A DNA stretch of 64,000 nt from Ignavibacteria bacterium. GTDB taxonomy: Bacteria; Bacteroidota; Ignavibacteria; Tepidaquicellales; Tepidaquicellaceae. The stretch is from positions 620,001 to 684,000 of the forward strand of contig JBAZNU010000001.1 of assembly GCA_041649015.1 (NCBI GenBank), in the 5' to 3' direction. The notes below the pieces were generated by a model. That model made no database searches. It was given only the letters and a program-made list of their open reading frames with translations, and was not told the origin of the DNA. The position numbers were made by a program, and so were the translations under genes. Below, in pieces: positions 50,808 through 59,507 of the stretch. How positions within the stretch are numbered: position 1 is the stretch's first letter; the number at the start of each line of letters is the position of its first letter.

Positions 50808-50848
50808 CGTATTAGTCAGGTGTCATTTATTGACACTTCAATAATACG
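50808..50848. promoter_or_regulatory. Nested palindromic operator of the abiE operon
   Basis: Outer arms CGTATTA (50808-50814) / TAATACG (50842-50848) and inner arms GTGTCA (50820-50825) / TGACAC (50831-50836) share exactly the same centre at 50828. The site begins 4 bases before the abiEi start codon. AbiEi proteins are known to bind inverted repeats in their own promoter, so negative autoregulation is likely. Confidence 0.75.
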
Positions 50849-51662
50849 ATATATAAAGCTAAAAAGAAAGTAAAATATAAGAAATTTTCCTTGTTGGTGT
50901 TAATTACAGATAGATTGGGATGTTCTAAAGAGAATAAAAAAATGAGATTACTTTGGACGATGAGATGTAATTTTATATGGAATACCTGTCTGCGCCAGGC
51001 AGGCCTGACGGCATTCGTTTGTTTTTGTGGATTGTTTGCTACCGATCTTAAATCCCTATGGGATTTAAGAGAGGAGAGGAGAGATAGCGGACGGTAAAGA
51101 TAGCGTTCAGCGTTCAGCGGACGAAAGAGACAAGATATAGCGTTTAGCAGCGGACAGCGGATGGAAGAGATAGCGTACGGTAAAGACAGCGTTCAGCGTT
51201 CAGCGTTAAGCGTACAGAAGAGATAACGGACGGTAAAGATAGCGTTTAGCGTACAGCGTTCAGCGGATGGTAAAGATAGCGTACAGCGTTCAGCGAACAG
51301 AAGAGATAGCGAACAGCGAGCAGCGGAGAGCGTACGAAAGAGAAAGCGTTCAGCGGACAGCAGAGAGGAGAGCAGTGGACAGCGGACGGAAGAGACAAGA
51401 TATAGCGTACAGAAGAGACAGCGAACAGCGTACAGCGTACAGAGGAGATAACGTAAGGCAAAGACAGCGTACAGCTTACAGAAAAACAGCGTATTGAAAA
51501 ATAGACACAAAAATTATTTAGAGAAAATGAGAGGATATACCGAGATTTTTTGTTCAAATTAATGTTGGAACAAAGGAATTTTTGACTTCCAAATTATAAA
51601 AAATTTAAATAATTTACCGCCAATTAAATTCAATTTATTTTAAATGATTATTTGTCTAAATT
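50849..51662. other. Intergenic region carrying the AGCG repeat field
   Basis: About 810 bases between the AbiE operon and actA. The left part has a GCC(A)GGCAGGCCTGACGGC phrase (50994-51014), a dispersed GC-rich motif. The middle is the repeat field 51083-51495. The right ~170 bases are AT-rich and should contain the promoter of the long respiratory operon; the end TAAATTTTG (51654-51662) resembles a TAnnTTTG-like -7 element but lies very close to the start codon. Confidence 0.6.
51083..51495. repeat. Degenerate AGCGTTCAGCGGACAG low-complexity repeat field
   Basis: About 410 bases are built almost entirely from AGCGTTCAGCG, AGCGTACAGCG, AGCGGACAG and AAAGATAGCG/GAAGAGATAGCG phrases in irregular order, all on the same strand. 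The unit is ~8-9 bases with interspersed AAGAGA spacers. Open frames in it (51193-51510 minus, 51267-51497 plus) are low-complexity by-products. The same phrases occur upstream of ridA (43881-43893) and inside actB (53399-53430). Confidence 0.9.
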
Positions 51663-51668
51663 TTGTAC

Positions 51669-52250
51669 ATGAATAAATATTTACTCGATTACAACCTGAA
51701 GGTGCGTTTACCCATAATTGTATTTGTGGTTTTAGCTGTATTTGCAATTACATATTACGCGTCTTATGCCGAGCGGAACAGCATCGGTTACACACCGGAG
51801 CAGCCGGTAAAGTTTTCGCATAAATTACACGCAGGAAACATGCAGATAGACTGTAAATACTGTCATACGGCAGTAGATAAATCAAGGAATGCAAGCATTC
51901 CGTCGGTTGATATGTGCATGAACTGCCATTCACTCGCAAGAACAGACAGGCCGGAAATCCAGAAGCTTTCGGGTTATTACGTGGATAATAAACCGCTTGA
52001 ATGGAACAGGATTCATAAGGTACCGCAGTTTGTTTATTTTAATCACAGTTCACATGTGAATAAAAAGATAGACTGTATTAACTGTCATGGAGACGTTGCA
52101 AAGATGGAGGTTGCCGGACAGACAAACTCATTTACGATGGGAGCTTGTTTAACCTGTCACAGACAGCCGGAGAAGATGATAAGCAATTATGATGCGATAA
52201 AAGAGAACCTTAAAAAGGGACCTGAAAACTGTGCGGCTTGTCACCGATAG
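51669..52250 (+). CDS. actA: Alternative complex III pentahaem cytochrome subunit ActA
   Basis: The electron-transfer subunit of ACIII. The start is set at ATG 51669 (MNKYLLDYNLKVRLP); a TTG two codons upstream is also possible. One transmembrane helix (residues ~14-33) anchors a periplasmic domain with exactly five CxxCH haem sites: CKYCH, CMNCH, CINCH, CLTCH and CAACH (the last at the C-terminus). FSHKLHAGNMQIDC and FNHSSHVNKKIDC supply distal histidines. At ~194 residues it matches the family. It is the first gene of the operon that continues through actB-actF to the oxidase. Confidence 0.93.
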   Translation: MNKYLLDYNLKVRLPIIVFVVLAVFAITYYASYAERNSIGYTPEQPVKFSHKLHAGNMQIDCKYCHTAVDKSRNASIPSVDMCMNCHSLARTDRPEIQKLSGYYVDNKPLEWNRIHKVPQFVYFNHSSHVNKKIDCINCHGDVAKMEVAGQTNSFTMGACLTCHRQPEKMISNYDAIKENLKKGPENCAACHR

Positions 52251-52283
52251 AAAGAAATTAACTTTCCAAAGAATAATATAACA

Positions 52284-52532
52284 ATGAAAAATTTTGAGAG
52301 TCTTAAAGAGGCAAAACCAAAGTCAGGACTAAAGTCAGGGATTGAAAGAAAGCAATTTATGTATTCAGCAGGTTTGCTGGCATTAGGCGGATTTCTTCTT
52401 GCTAAATTTCCAATAAAATTTATATCGAAACGGGCAGAAAATTTATACAGTTCAGAGAAGAAGATTCAACTAAAGTCAAGGGTGATGGAAAATCCCGAGT
52501 CAGTGAAAAGAATTAACGCAACTAAAGTCTGA
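52284..52532 (+). CDS. Small membrane protein within the ACIII operon
   Basis: An 82-residue protein between actA and actB, with 33 and 29 bases of spacing. It has a lysine-rich N-terminus, one hydrophobic helix (FMYSAGLLALGGFLLAKF, residues ~26-43) preceded by RKQ, and a charged C-terminal half (KKIQLKSRVMENPESVKRI). It is not one of the canonical ActA-F subunits. Candidates are an accessory or assembly subunit of ACIII or an orphan membrane peptide. The position and clean frame make expression likely; the function is unknown. Confidence 0.65.
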   Translation: MKNFESLKEAKPKSGLKSGIERKQFMYSAGLLALGGFLLAKFPIKFISKRAENLYSSEKKIQLKSRVMENPESVKRINATKV

Positions 52533-52561
52533 TAGTGCAGAAAGTGAAAGGAGTTTAAATT

Positions 52562-55500
52562 TTGTCAGAATTAAAGCCAAGCAAAGATATTAATTACTGG
52601 AGAGGGTTTAAGGAATTAAATAACGACCCTGAGTTTTTGAAGGCGAAAGAAGATGAGTTTGAAGAGAAATCACTCAGTGATAAGCCGACAGAATTCGGTA
52701 CATCTTTAAGCAGGAGAACTTTTTTAGCGCTGATGGCTTCATCAGCAGCGCTTGCTGCAACAGGATGTTCAAACTACAGGGATAAGGGTGCTATAATTCC
52801 TTACAACAAAAAGCCGGAGAGCATTACTATCGGGATTCCGAATTTTTATGCATCTACGTGTACTGCCTGTCCGAATGCCTGCGGTATTTTAATCAAGACG
52901 AGAGAAGGAAGGCCTATAAAAATTGACGGCAACCCCGAACACCCTATAAACAAAGGAAAGATATGCGCTACGGGTCAGGCGAGCATAATGAACCTGTACG
53001 AGCCGAACAGATTGAAAGAACCGATGGTAAAAAGCGGAAATGCCTTTACAACATTGAACTGGCTTGATGCGGATACGAAGATAATTGATGAGCTTACCAA
53101 GACGGCTGCAGCGGGAAAAGAGATTTCAGTTATTTCACATACAATAACATCACCGACAACAAAACTTTTATTCGAAGATTTTGCGAAGAAATATACAACG
53201 GCTAAATTCTATTCATACGAACTTATTAACAACAGCAACAAGCTAAACGCGATAAAAAAGAGCTTCGGCAAGGACGGTCTGCCTGTTGTGAAATGGAATG
53301 AAGCGAAGATAATACTTTCTCTTGAGTCGGATTTCCTTGGCAAGGAAGGCAATTTTGTTGAGGCGCAGAGACTTTACACAGAAAGACGCGACGTGATGAA
53401 AAGACAGCGTTCAGCTGACAGCGGACAGGAAAGAAAGGAATTTAATAAACTGTATGTTGTTGAGGGCGGATTCAGTTTAACCGGTGCGAATTCAGACTAC
53501 AGGATAAAACTCAGAACGGATGCGATTGAAGAGTTTGCTTACGCGATTATGAATGCTTTAACGGACAATAATACGGCACTCGATGAAATAATAAAGAAAT
53601 ACAACCTTAAGAAAGAAGTTATAACTTCTCTTGTTGAAGATTTAAAGAAAAACAAGACAGAATCGTTTGTAACAGCAGGGCAAAACCTTCCCGAATCAAC
53701 ACATATAGCAGTTAACAAGCTTAATGATATGCTTGGCACGACTGTTTATACGAAGGATAGTTTTTCGTTTCCCGTAGTACCGCTATCGGCAAAGACGGAC
53801 ATTGAGGCACTCTTAGGAAAAATGAATTCAGGAGGCGTAGGTGCGGTAATACACTATGATTCAAATCCTGTTTATCACTTCTCACCGGATTACAAATATG
53901 CGGAGGCGCTTAAGAAGGTTAATCTTGTTATAACGCTTTCAGAGACGGCAAACGAAACAAGCGAGCTGAGCAACTATACGCTTGCGATACACCATAACTT
54001 TGAAGCATGGGGCGACCATAAAGTAAGAACAGGTGTAATGAGTATGCAGCAACCCGTGATTGCGCCTATTTATAAGACCAGACAGAAAGAGGCAATTCTC
54101 CTGAACTGGCTTGCGGAGAAACCGGATGTTTTCAACGAAGGAATGTATTTGAACTATTTGAAAACGAACTGTGAAAAAACAGTATATCCTTCGTCAGGTT
54201 CAAAAGACAATTTCAAGAACTTCTGGACACATTCACTTCATGACGGGGTAATAACAACAAATGAGGTGTTTGATGCAGCGTTGAGTTTTAAGCCGGAAGG
54301 TTTTTCTTCAACACCTGTGCTGAAAGCTTCAGCGAACACGGTACTGATGCTTAACGGCAGTAACTATTTGTACGACGGAAGGTTTGCAAACAACGGATGG
54401 CTTCAGGAGCTTCCGAACCCAATTACAAAAGTTGTATGGGATAACTATGCAGCGGTATCGCAAGACTTTGCAGAACAGATTGGCGTAAAATCAAATGACA
54501 TGATTGAAATAACGGCAGGCGGGAAAACTTTAACCGCACCCGTTATGGTACAGCCCGGGATGGCAAGCGGGGTTGTTACGCTTGACCTTGGTTACGGCAG
54601 AACGAATGCAGGTCCGATTGGAAACGGAGTAGGAGTAAACACAATAAATCTTATTTCAAAAAACGTCCCTGTTTCCGAATGGCTTTACAATGATGTAAAG
54701 GTGAGCAAGGCAACCGGAACGCACGAATTAGTTTCAACACAGGAGCATTATCCGATAGACAACGAAAGATACAATGATATACATTTAAAAAGGGAAATAA
54801 TACGCGAGGGTGTTTACGAAGAATATGTAAAGAATCCGAAGTTCTTAAAAGAAGAAATCGGTGAAGTAAAACTTTTCAACATTGTTCCATCTTATGAATT
54901 TACAACATACAAATGGGCAATGTCTATCGACTTAAATAAATGCACGGGCTGCAATTACTGTGTTGCAGCATGCAACGTAGAGAACAACATTCCCGTTGTC
55001 GGCAAGGAGCAGGTTGGCAAGAACCGTGAGATGATGTGGATGCGAATTGACAGGTATTACAACGGACATTCCGACGATCCTTCAATTTCGTTCCAGCCGA
55101 TGCTTTGCCAGCATTGCGACAATGCACCTTGCGAGAACGTCTGTCCTGTAGCGGCGACAAATCACAGCTTTGACGGTCTGAACCAGATGGCTTACAACAG
55201 ATGCGTTGGCACAAGGTACTGCTCTAACAACTGTCCGTACAAGGTCAGAAGGTTTAACTACTTTAACTTCAGGGATAATCTTGCAGATGCATATTATGAA
55301 AGCGATTCAATAGGGTTGATGAACAATCCTGAAGTTACGGTTCGTTCAAGAGGCGTAATGGAAAAGTGCACATTTTGCGTACAAAGAATCATGGACGAAA
55401 AACAACACGCAACAGAGCAGGGAAGAAATATTAATGGTGACAACGTAATAACAGCGTGTCAGGAAGCTTGTCCCACGAATGCAATAGTATTCGGAGACCT

Positions 55501-55636
55501 GACGAAGAAAGAATCAGATATTGCAAAATACAGAGAGCATGAACTTGGTTATCACGTTCTGGAAGAAATAAACGTGAGGCCAAACGTTACTTATATAGCT
55601 AAACTTAGAAATATAAAACCGGAGAAAAAAGCGTAG
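52562..55636 (+). CDS. actB: ACIII iron-sulfur subunit ActB (molybdopterin-like plus ferredoxin fusion)
   Basis: The large peripheral subunit linking quinol oxidation to ActA. Translation probably starts at TTG 52562. A Tat signal with SRRTFLALMASSAALAATGCS is near residues 48-68. The molybdopterin-oxidoreductase-like domain follows (CTACPNACGILIKTREGRPI, GNPEHPINKGKICATGQ). The C-terminal part carries the four-cluster ferredoxin domain: CTGCNYCVAACNVENN, CQHCDNAPCENVCPVAA, CVGTRYCSNNCPYKVRR and CTFCVQR...CQEACPTNAI. A low-complexity segment (RQRSADSGQERKE, residues ~282-294) is encoded by DNA matching the AGCG repeat field at 51.1-51.5 kb. The length is 1024 residues. Confidence 0.93.
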   Translation: MSELKPSKDINYWRGFKELNNDPEFLKAKEDEFEEKSLSDKPTEFGTSLSRRTFLALMASSAALAATGCSNYRDKGAIIPYNKKPESITIGIPNFYASTCTACPNACGILIKTREGRPIKIDGNPEHPINKGKICATGQASIMNLYEPNRLKEPMVKSGNAFTTLNWLDADTKIIDELTKTAAAGKEISVISHTITSPTTKLLFEDFAKKYTTAKFYSYELINNSNKLNAIKKSFGKDGLPVVKWNEAKIILSLESDFLGKEGNFVEAQRLYTERRDVMKRQRSADSGQERKEFNKLYVVEGGFSLTGANSDYRIKLRTDAIEEFAYAIMNALTDNNTALDEIIKKYNLKKEVITSLVEDLKKNKTESFVTAGQNLPESTHIAVNKLNDMLGTTVYTKDSFSFPVVPLSAKTDIEALLGKMNSGGVGAVIHYDSNPVYHFSPDYKYAEALKKVNLVITLSETANETSELSNYTLAIHHNFEAWGDHKVRTGVMSMQQPVIAPIYKTRQKEAILLNWLAEKPDVFNEGMYLNYLKTNCEKTVYPSSGSKDNFKNFWTHSLHDGVITTNEVFDAALSFKPEGFSSTPVLKASANTVLMLNGSNYLYDGRFANNGWLQELPNPITKVVWDNYAAVSQDFAEQIGVKSNDMIEITAGGKTLTAPVMVQPGMASGVVTLDLGYGRTNAGPIGNGVGVNTINLISKNVPVSEWLYNDVKVSKATGTHELVSTQEHYPIDNERYNDIHLKREIIREGVYEEYVKNPKFLKEEIGEVKLFNIVPSYEFTTYKWAMSIDLNKCTGCNYCVAACNVENNIPVVGKEQVGKNREMMWMRIDRYYNGHSDDPSISFQPMLCQHCDNAPCENVCPVAATNHSFDGLNQMAYNRCVGTRYCSNNCPYKVRRFNYFNFRDNLADAYYESDSIGLMNNPEVTVRSRGVMEKCTFCVQRIMDEKQHATEQGRNINGDNVITACQEACPTNAIVFGDLTKKESDIAKYREHELGYHVLEEINVRPNVTYIAKLRNIKPEKKA

Positions 55637-57009
55637 TGAGTACAATTGATTACACACAAGAATTACCAGCTGTTGAAGGCAGACCTTCTGCAAAGTCTAT
55701 TGATGATGTAATATCAAATCCGCTTGATACAAAACCCGGCAAACTCTGGAAAGTTTTAATTACCATTACATCGCTGATGCTTCTTACAGGCTCGGCGGCT
55801 CTGGGATGGACTTTTTACAAGGGTATCGGAGTATGGGGCAACAATAATCCTGTCGGCTGGGGTTTTGACATCGTCAATTTTGTGTTCTGGGTTGGTATAG
55901 GTCACGCAGGAACACTTATCTCGGCAATTTTATTTTTGCTGAGGCAAAAATGGAGAACCGGCATAGCAAGGTTTGCGGAAGCGATGACGATATTTGCTGT
56001 TATGTGCGCGGGCATATTTCCTGCGATACACACGGGAAGGGCGTGGCTTGACGGATATTTATTCCCTTACCCGAATGCGAATCATATCTGGGTAAACTTT
56101 ACATCGCCGTTATTATGGGACGTGTTTGCGGTTTCGACATACTTTACTGTATCGCTTGTTTTCTGGTATATAGGTTTAATGCCTGACTTTGCTACGCTCC
56201 GGGACAGAACAACGAGCAAATTTAAGAAAATAATTTACACAGTATTCAGTCTTGGCTGGAGGCATTCCTCACGACACTGGCAGCATTACGAAAAGGCATA
56301 CATGATACTTGCAGGATTTGCGACACCGCTCGTTCTTTCGGTGCACACAATCGTATCTTTTGACTTTGCCGTATCGGTTATTCCCGGATGGCATACAACA
56401 ATCTTCCCGCCGTACTTCGTTGCGGGTGCAGTGTTCTCGGGGTTTGCGATGGTACAGAACGTGTTAATATTCGTAAGGCAGGCGTTTAATTTAAAACATA
56501 TTATTACGATAAACCATCTTGAGAAGATGAATCAGATAATGCTGCTTACAGGAACGATAGTAGGATATGCATACGCGATGGAATTCTTTATAGCTTGGTA
56601 CAGCGGGAATCAGTTTGAAACTTTCACTTTTATCAATCGTGCTCTCGGACCTTATGCATGGGCGTACTGGACGATGGTTTCGTGCAACGTGATTTTCCCT
56701 CAACTTTTCTGGTTTAAGAAAATACGAAGAGCAATAATTCCAATGTTCATATTAGGAATTATTGTAAATATAGGCATGTGGTTTGAAAGATTTGTTATTA
56801 TAGTAACATCGCTTTCACGTGACTATCTGCCTTCAAGCTGGGGAATGTACACACCTACAATTTACGACTTCGGAATACTGATGATGTCATTCGGTCTGTT
56901 CTTTACGCTTGTACTGCTGTTTGTGAAAGGACTACCGTCTGTTTCAATTGCGGAAGTAAAGGCGGTTATTGACGGTGCACAGCCTTCGCATAAAGGAGGG
57001 CATCACTAA
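55636..57009 (+). CDS. actC: ACIII membrane subunit ActC (NrfD-like)
   Basis: The quinol-binding integral membrane subunit, related to NrfD/PsrC. The start is GTG 55636, overlapping the last base of the actB stop. The protein has about ten hydrophobic helices. Landmarks are WVGIGHAGTLISAILFLLRQ, FPAIHTGRAWLDGYLFPYPN, SRHWQHYEKAYMILAG, SVHTIVSFDFAVSVIPGWH and YTPTIYDFGILMMSFGLFF. At 457 residues it has the usual length. A homologous NrfD-like subunit, actF, lies downstream. Confidence 0.93.
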   Translation: MSTIDYTQELPAVEGRPSAKSIDDVISNPLDTKPGKLWKVLITITSLMLLTGSAALGWTFYKGIGVWGNNNPVGWGFDIVNFVFWVGIGHAGTLISAILFLLRQKWRTGIARFAEAMTIFAVMCAGIFPAIHTGRAWLDGYLFPYPNANHIWVNFTSPLLWDVFAVSTYFTVSLVFWYIGLMPDFATLRDRTTSKFKKIIYTVFSLGWRHSSRHWQHYEKAYMILAGFATPLVLSVHTIVSFDFAVSVIPGWHTTIFPPYFVAGAVFSGFAMVQNVLIFVRQAFNLKHIITINHLEKMNQIMLLTGTIVGYAYAMEFFIAWYSGNQFETFTFINRALGPYAWAYWTMVSCNVIFPQLFWFKKIRRAIIPMFILGIIVNIGMWFERFVIIVTSLSRDYLPSSWGMYTPTIYDFGILMMSFGLFFTLVLLFVKGLPSVSIAEVKAVIDGAQPSHKGGHH

Positions 57010-58145
57010 TGGAAAATAAGATGGTACATTCAGTAACAGCGATATTTGATACACCGGATGAAATAATACATGCATCGAAGGAGACTGTAAAAGCAGGATA
57101 CAAAAAATTTGATACTAACACTCCTTACCCTGTACACGGGATTGAGAGGGCAATGGGTATTGGTTCTTCTTATCTTGGCTTTTTCACATTGTTTCTCGGA
57201 CTTTCGGGTGCTGCTTTTGCATTTGCTTTTATATACTGGGTATCTGCGATAGACTATCCTCTTATAATTGGAGGCAAGCCGTTCTTTTCATGGCCTGCGT
57301 TTGTGCCGGTGACGTTTGAAGTAACGGTCTTGTCGGCAGCTGTTGGAACTGTTCTAACGATGATAGCATTGTTCTTTAAATTTCCGAACAACTCACATGC
57401 ACTTCATGATACATCATATATGAAGAAAGTTTCTTCCGACAAGTTCGGATTATGCATAGTTTCAATAGATAAGAATTTTGAAGAAACAAAAGTTAAAGAC
57501 TTTCTCATAAGTATAGGCGGCAAGGATGTTGAAACGGTTTATTATCCGGAAAAGAAAACAATAAATCCTTTTGACCCTAAGTTTATAATGCTGCTTATTT
57601 TGATAGCAGTGGTTGTTTCGGGCGGTACATACTTTATGCTGAATAAGCTCCTGTTTATGGAGCCTTTTACATGGATGGCAGTACAGGACAGGCTTGACCC
57701 ACAATCGAAAAACATAATGTTTACGGATGGTTTTGGAATGCGCATGCCTGTTGAAGGGACTGTATCCCGCGGGCATCTTCCTTATGAGTTCAAAGGCCTA
57801 CCGGATTCGGCAGTTAAGGTTATTCCGAATCCGCTTATATTTTCAAAAGAGGTAGTTGCCAAAGGAAAAGAAAAGTTTGATACTTTCTGCAGCCCGTGTC
57901 ATGGCTATTATGGCAAGGGTGACAGCAGGCTCAACGGACAGTTTCCGAATCCGCCAACGCTTCACAGCGATAAGGTTAGAAACTGGCAGGATGCGAATAT
58001 ATATCATGTAATTTTCAACGGACAGAATGCAATGCCTTCTTATGCGAAACAATTAACGACAGAGGAGGGCTGGTCGATTGTTCATTATATAAGGGTGCTG
58101 CAACGCTCGCAGAATGCTTTGGACGCTGATGTAGAAGGCAAGTGA
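57009..58145 (+). CDS. actDE: ACIII ActD-ActE fusion (DUF3341 plus monohaem cytochrome c)
   Basis: One 378-residue frame joins two subunits that are normally separate. Residues ~1-175 are ActD (DUF3341): VTAIFDTPDEIIHASKETVK, YPVHGIERAMGI, two transmembrane helices (~50-80, 95-120) and a short ferredoxin-like C-terminus (DKFGLCIVSID). A third helix (LLILIAVVVSGGTYFML, ~196-212) starts the ActE part. This has MRMPVEGTVSRGHLPYEF and the haem-binding CSPCHGYYGKGDS, with AMPSYAKQL giving the axial methionine. The ATG overlaps the actC stop by 1 base. No frameshift is apparent, so the fusion is real in this sequence. Confidence 0.88.
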   Translation: MENKMVHSVTAIFDTPDEIIHASKETVKAGYKKFDTNTPYPVHGIERAMGIGSSYLGFFTLFLGLSGAAFAFAFIYWVSAIDYPLIIGGKPFFSWPAFVPVTFEVTVLSAAVGTVLTMIALFFKFPNNSHALHDTSYMKKVSSDKFGLCIVSIDKNFEETKVKDFLISIGGKDVETVYYPEKKTINPFDPKFIMLLILIAVVVSGGTYFMLNKLLFMEPFTWMAVQDRLDPQSKNIMFTDGFGMRMPVEGTVSRGHLPYEFKGLPDSAVKVIPNPLIFSKEVVAKGKEKFDTFCSPCHGYYGKGDSRLNGQFPNPPTLHSDKVRNWQDANIYHVIFNGQNAMPSYAKQLTTEEGWSIVHYIRVLQRSQNALDADVEGK

Positions 58146-58154
58146 AAAGATAGC

Positions 58155-58279
58155 TGATCCGCCCATCAAGACGGCGGACGCATAGAGCGCGTAGTTGATC
58201 CGCCCAGCAAGACGGCGGACGCATAGAGCGCGTAGTTGATCCGCCACGGCCTGCCTAGGCAGGCATAGAACGCATAGTT
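58155..58279. repeat. GC-rich 41-bp tandem repeat between actDE and actF
   Basis: A 41-bp unit (TGATCCGCCC...GCGCGTAGT) is repeated at 58155-58195 and 58196-58236 with a single difference. A third, rearranged unit (58237-58279) contains the perfect palindrome GCCTGCCTAGGCAGGC (58249-58264). Each unit can form a CCGCC/GGCGG hairpin. It interrupts an otherwise tight operon, and its GC content contrasts strongly with the flanks. Frames on the opposite strand through it are repeat by-products. Confidence 0.88.
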
Positions 58280-58334
58280 GGTAGTTGGTAGTTGATAATT
58301 AATTGTTGATAAAAAATTTAAACATATATAGTTA

Positions 58335-59501
58335 ATGGTTTACGAAAAGAAAGAGTTACCGGATAAAGTACAGAAGATAGGGTTTCTGCTTACGGGGATA
58401 GGGCTTGTCCTTGTTTTGGTCTCGTATTTTATAAACCCGGCACGAGAGGCATTTAATAATATAATAGGCCTTATGTTCTTCGGAAGTATAGCAATAGGGG
58501 CACTTGTACTTGTTGCGCTAGAATATCTTTCGGGTGCGGTTTGGAGCACACCATTCCGGAGAGTAAGCGAATTTATTGCTTCGTCGCTGCCGATAATGCT
58601 TTTGTTCGCAATACCGCTTTTCTTCATGATGCATACTTTGTTCCACTGGACGCATACAGAGGTAGTGGAAACAGATGCAATACTTTCAGGAAAGACGCCT
58701 TATCTGAATATTCCGTTTTTTATCGGCAGAACTATAGGTGTTGTTGCACTGTTTTACGTATTCTATCTTGTGTTTGTGAGAAACTCAACGAAGCAAGATA
58801 CAACAAAAGACCAGAAGTTAACCAAAACAAACGTAAAGCTATCCGCGGTGTTTATGTTTTTTGCAGGAATCGGATTAACCGTTCTTGCAGTTGACTGGAT
58901 GATGTCACTGGAGCCGCACTGGTTTTCAACAATATTCGGAATTTATTTTATTTCCGCGACACTTCTTGCAGGGCTTGCGGCAACGACATTTACAGCTGTT
59001 TCCCTGAATGAGGGAGGATATCTTGTTAAAGGACTTACTCAAGACCATTACTATTCGTTAGGTGCTTTGATGTTTGCGATTACAAACTTCTGGGCATACA
59101 TTGCATTCAGCCAGTTTCTGCTAATATGGTATGCAAATATTCCCGAAGAAACATACTGGTTTGTAGCACGCTGGGAAGGCGGCTGGGGATTCGTATCGGT
59201 TCTGCTGATGATAGCACGTTTTGCGATACCGTATGCTGCACTGCTTTCACAGCCATCAAAATCAGATCCGAAAAATCTGCAGAGAGTGTCGATATTTATT
59301 CTGTTCGCACACTTTATCGACCTGTACTGGCTTGTTATGCCTACGTTCAGCAAGACTATAGTATTCGGGTTTTATGAGATTGGATTCCCTATACTTTCCA
59401 TAGGAATAATCATGCTCGTATTTTATGCACAGGCAAAGAAAAAGAACCTTGCACCGATTGGCGACCCGAAACTGCAAAGAGGAATAGATTTTCATTTGTA
59501 A
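58335..59501 (+). CDS. actF: ACIII membrane subunit ActF (NrfD-like)
   Basis: A second NrfD-like integral membrane subunit, paralogous to ActC. It has about ten hydrophobic helices. Landmarks are LEYLSGAVWSTPFRRVSEFI, HTLFHWTHTEVVETDAILSG, TVLAVDWMMSLEPHWFSTIF, FSQFLLIWYANIPEETYWF and HFIDLYWLVMPTFS. At 388 residues it has the usual length. It starts after the GC-rich repeat block; actD/E directly upstream and the cytochrome downstream keep it in the respiratory operon. Confidence 0.92.
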   Translation: MVYEKKELPDKVQKIGFLLTGIGLVLVLVSYFINPAREAFNNIIGLMFFGSIAIGALVLVALEYLSGAVWSTPFRRVSEFIASSLPIMLLFAIPLFFMMHTLFHWTHTEVVETDAILSGKTPYLNIPFFIGRTIGVVALFYVFYLVFVRNSTKQDTTKDQKLTKTNVKLSAVFMFFAGIGLTVLAVDWMMSLEPHWFSTIFGIYFISATLLAGLAATTFTAVSLNEGGYLVKGLTQDHYYSLGALMFAITNFWAYIAFSQFLLIWYANIPEETYWFVARWEGGWGFVSVLLMIARFAIPYAALLSQPSKSDPKNLQRVSIFILFAHFIDLYWLVMPTFSKTIVFGFYEIGFPILSIGIIMLVFYAQAKKKNLAPIGDPKLQRGIDFHL

Positions 59502-59507
59502 TATATC

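Noticed and set aside
51193..51510. Open frames in the AGCG repeat field (105 aa minus, 76 aa plus)
   Set aside because: Their composition (Cys/Leu/Arg or Gln/Arg/Ser repeats) simply mirrors the DNA repeat; there is no start context, no domain, and equally long frames exist on both strands.
56815..56824. Second parS-like site in actC
   Set aside because: Only the 10-base core TTTCACGTGA matches; the outer bases differ and it lies within a conserved coding region.
58015..58247. Minus-strand ORFs through the actDE end and GC-rich repeat
   Set aside because: They read the repeat units (ADQLRALCVRRL-type repeats) and the antisense of a conserved cytochrome domain.
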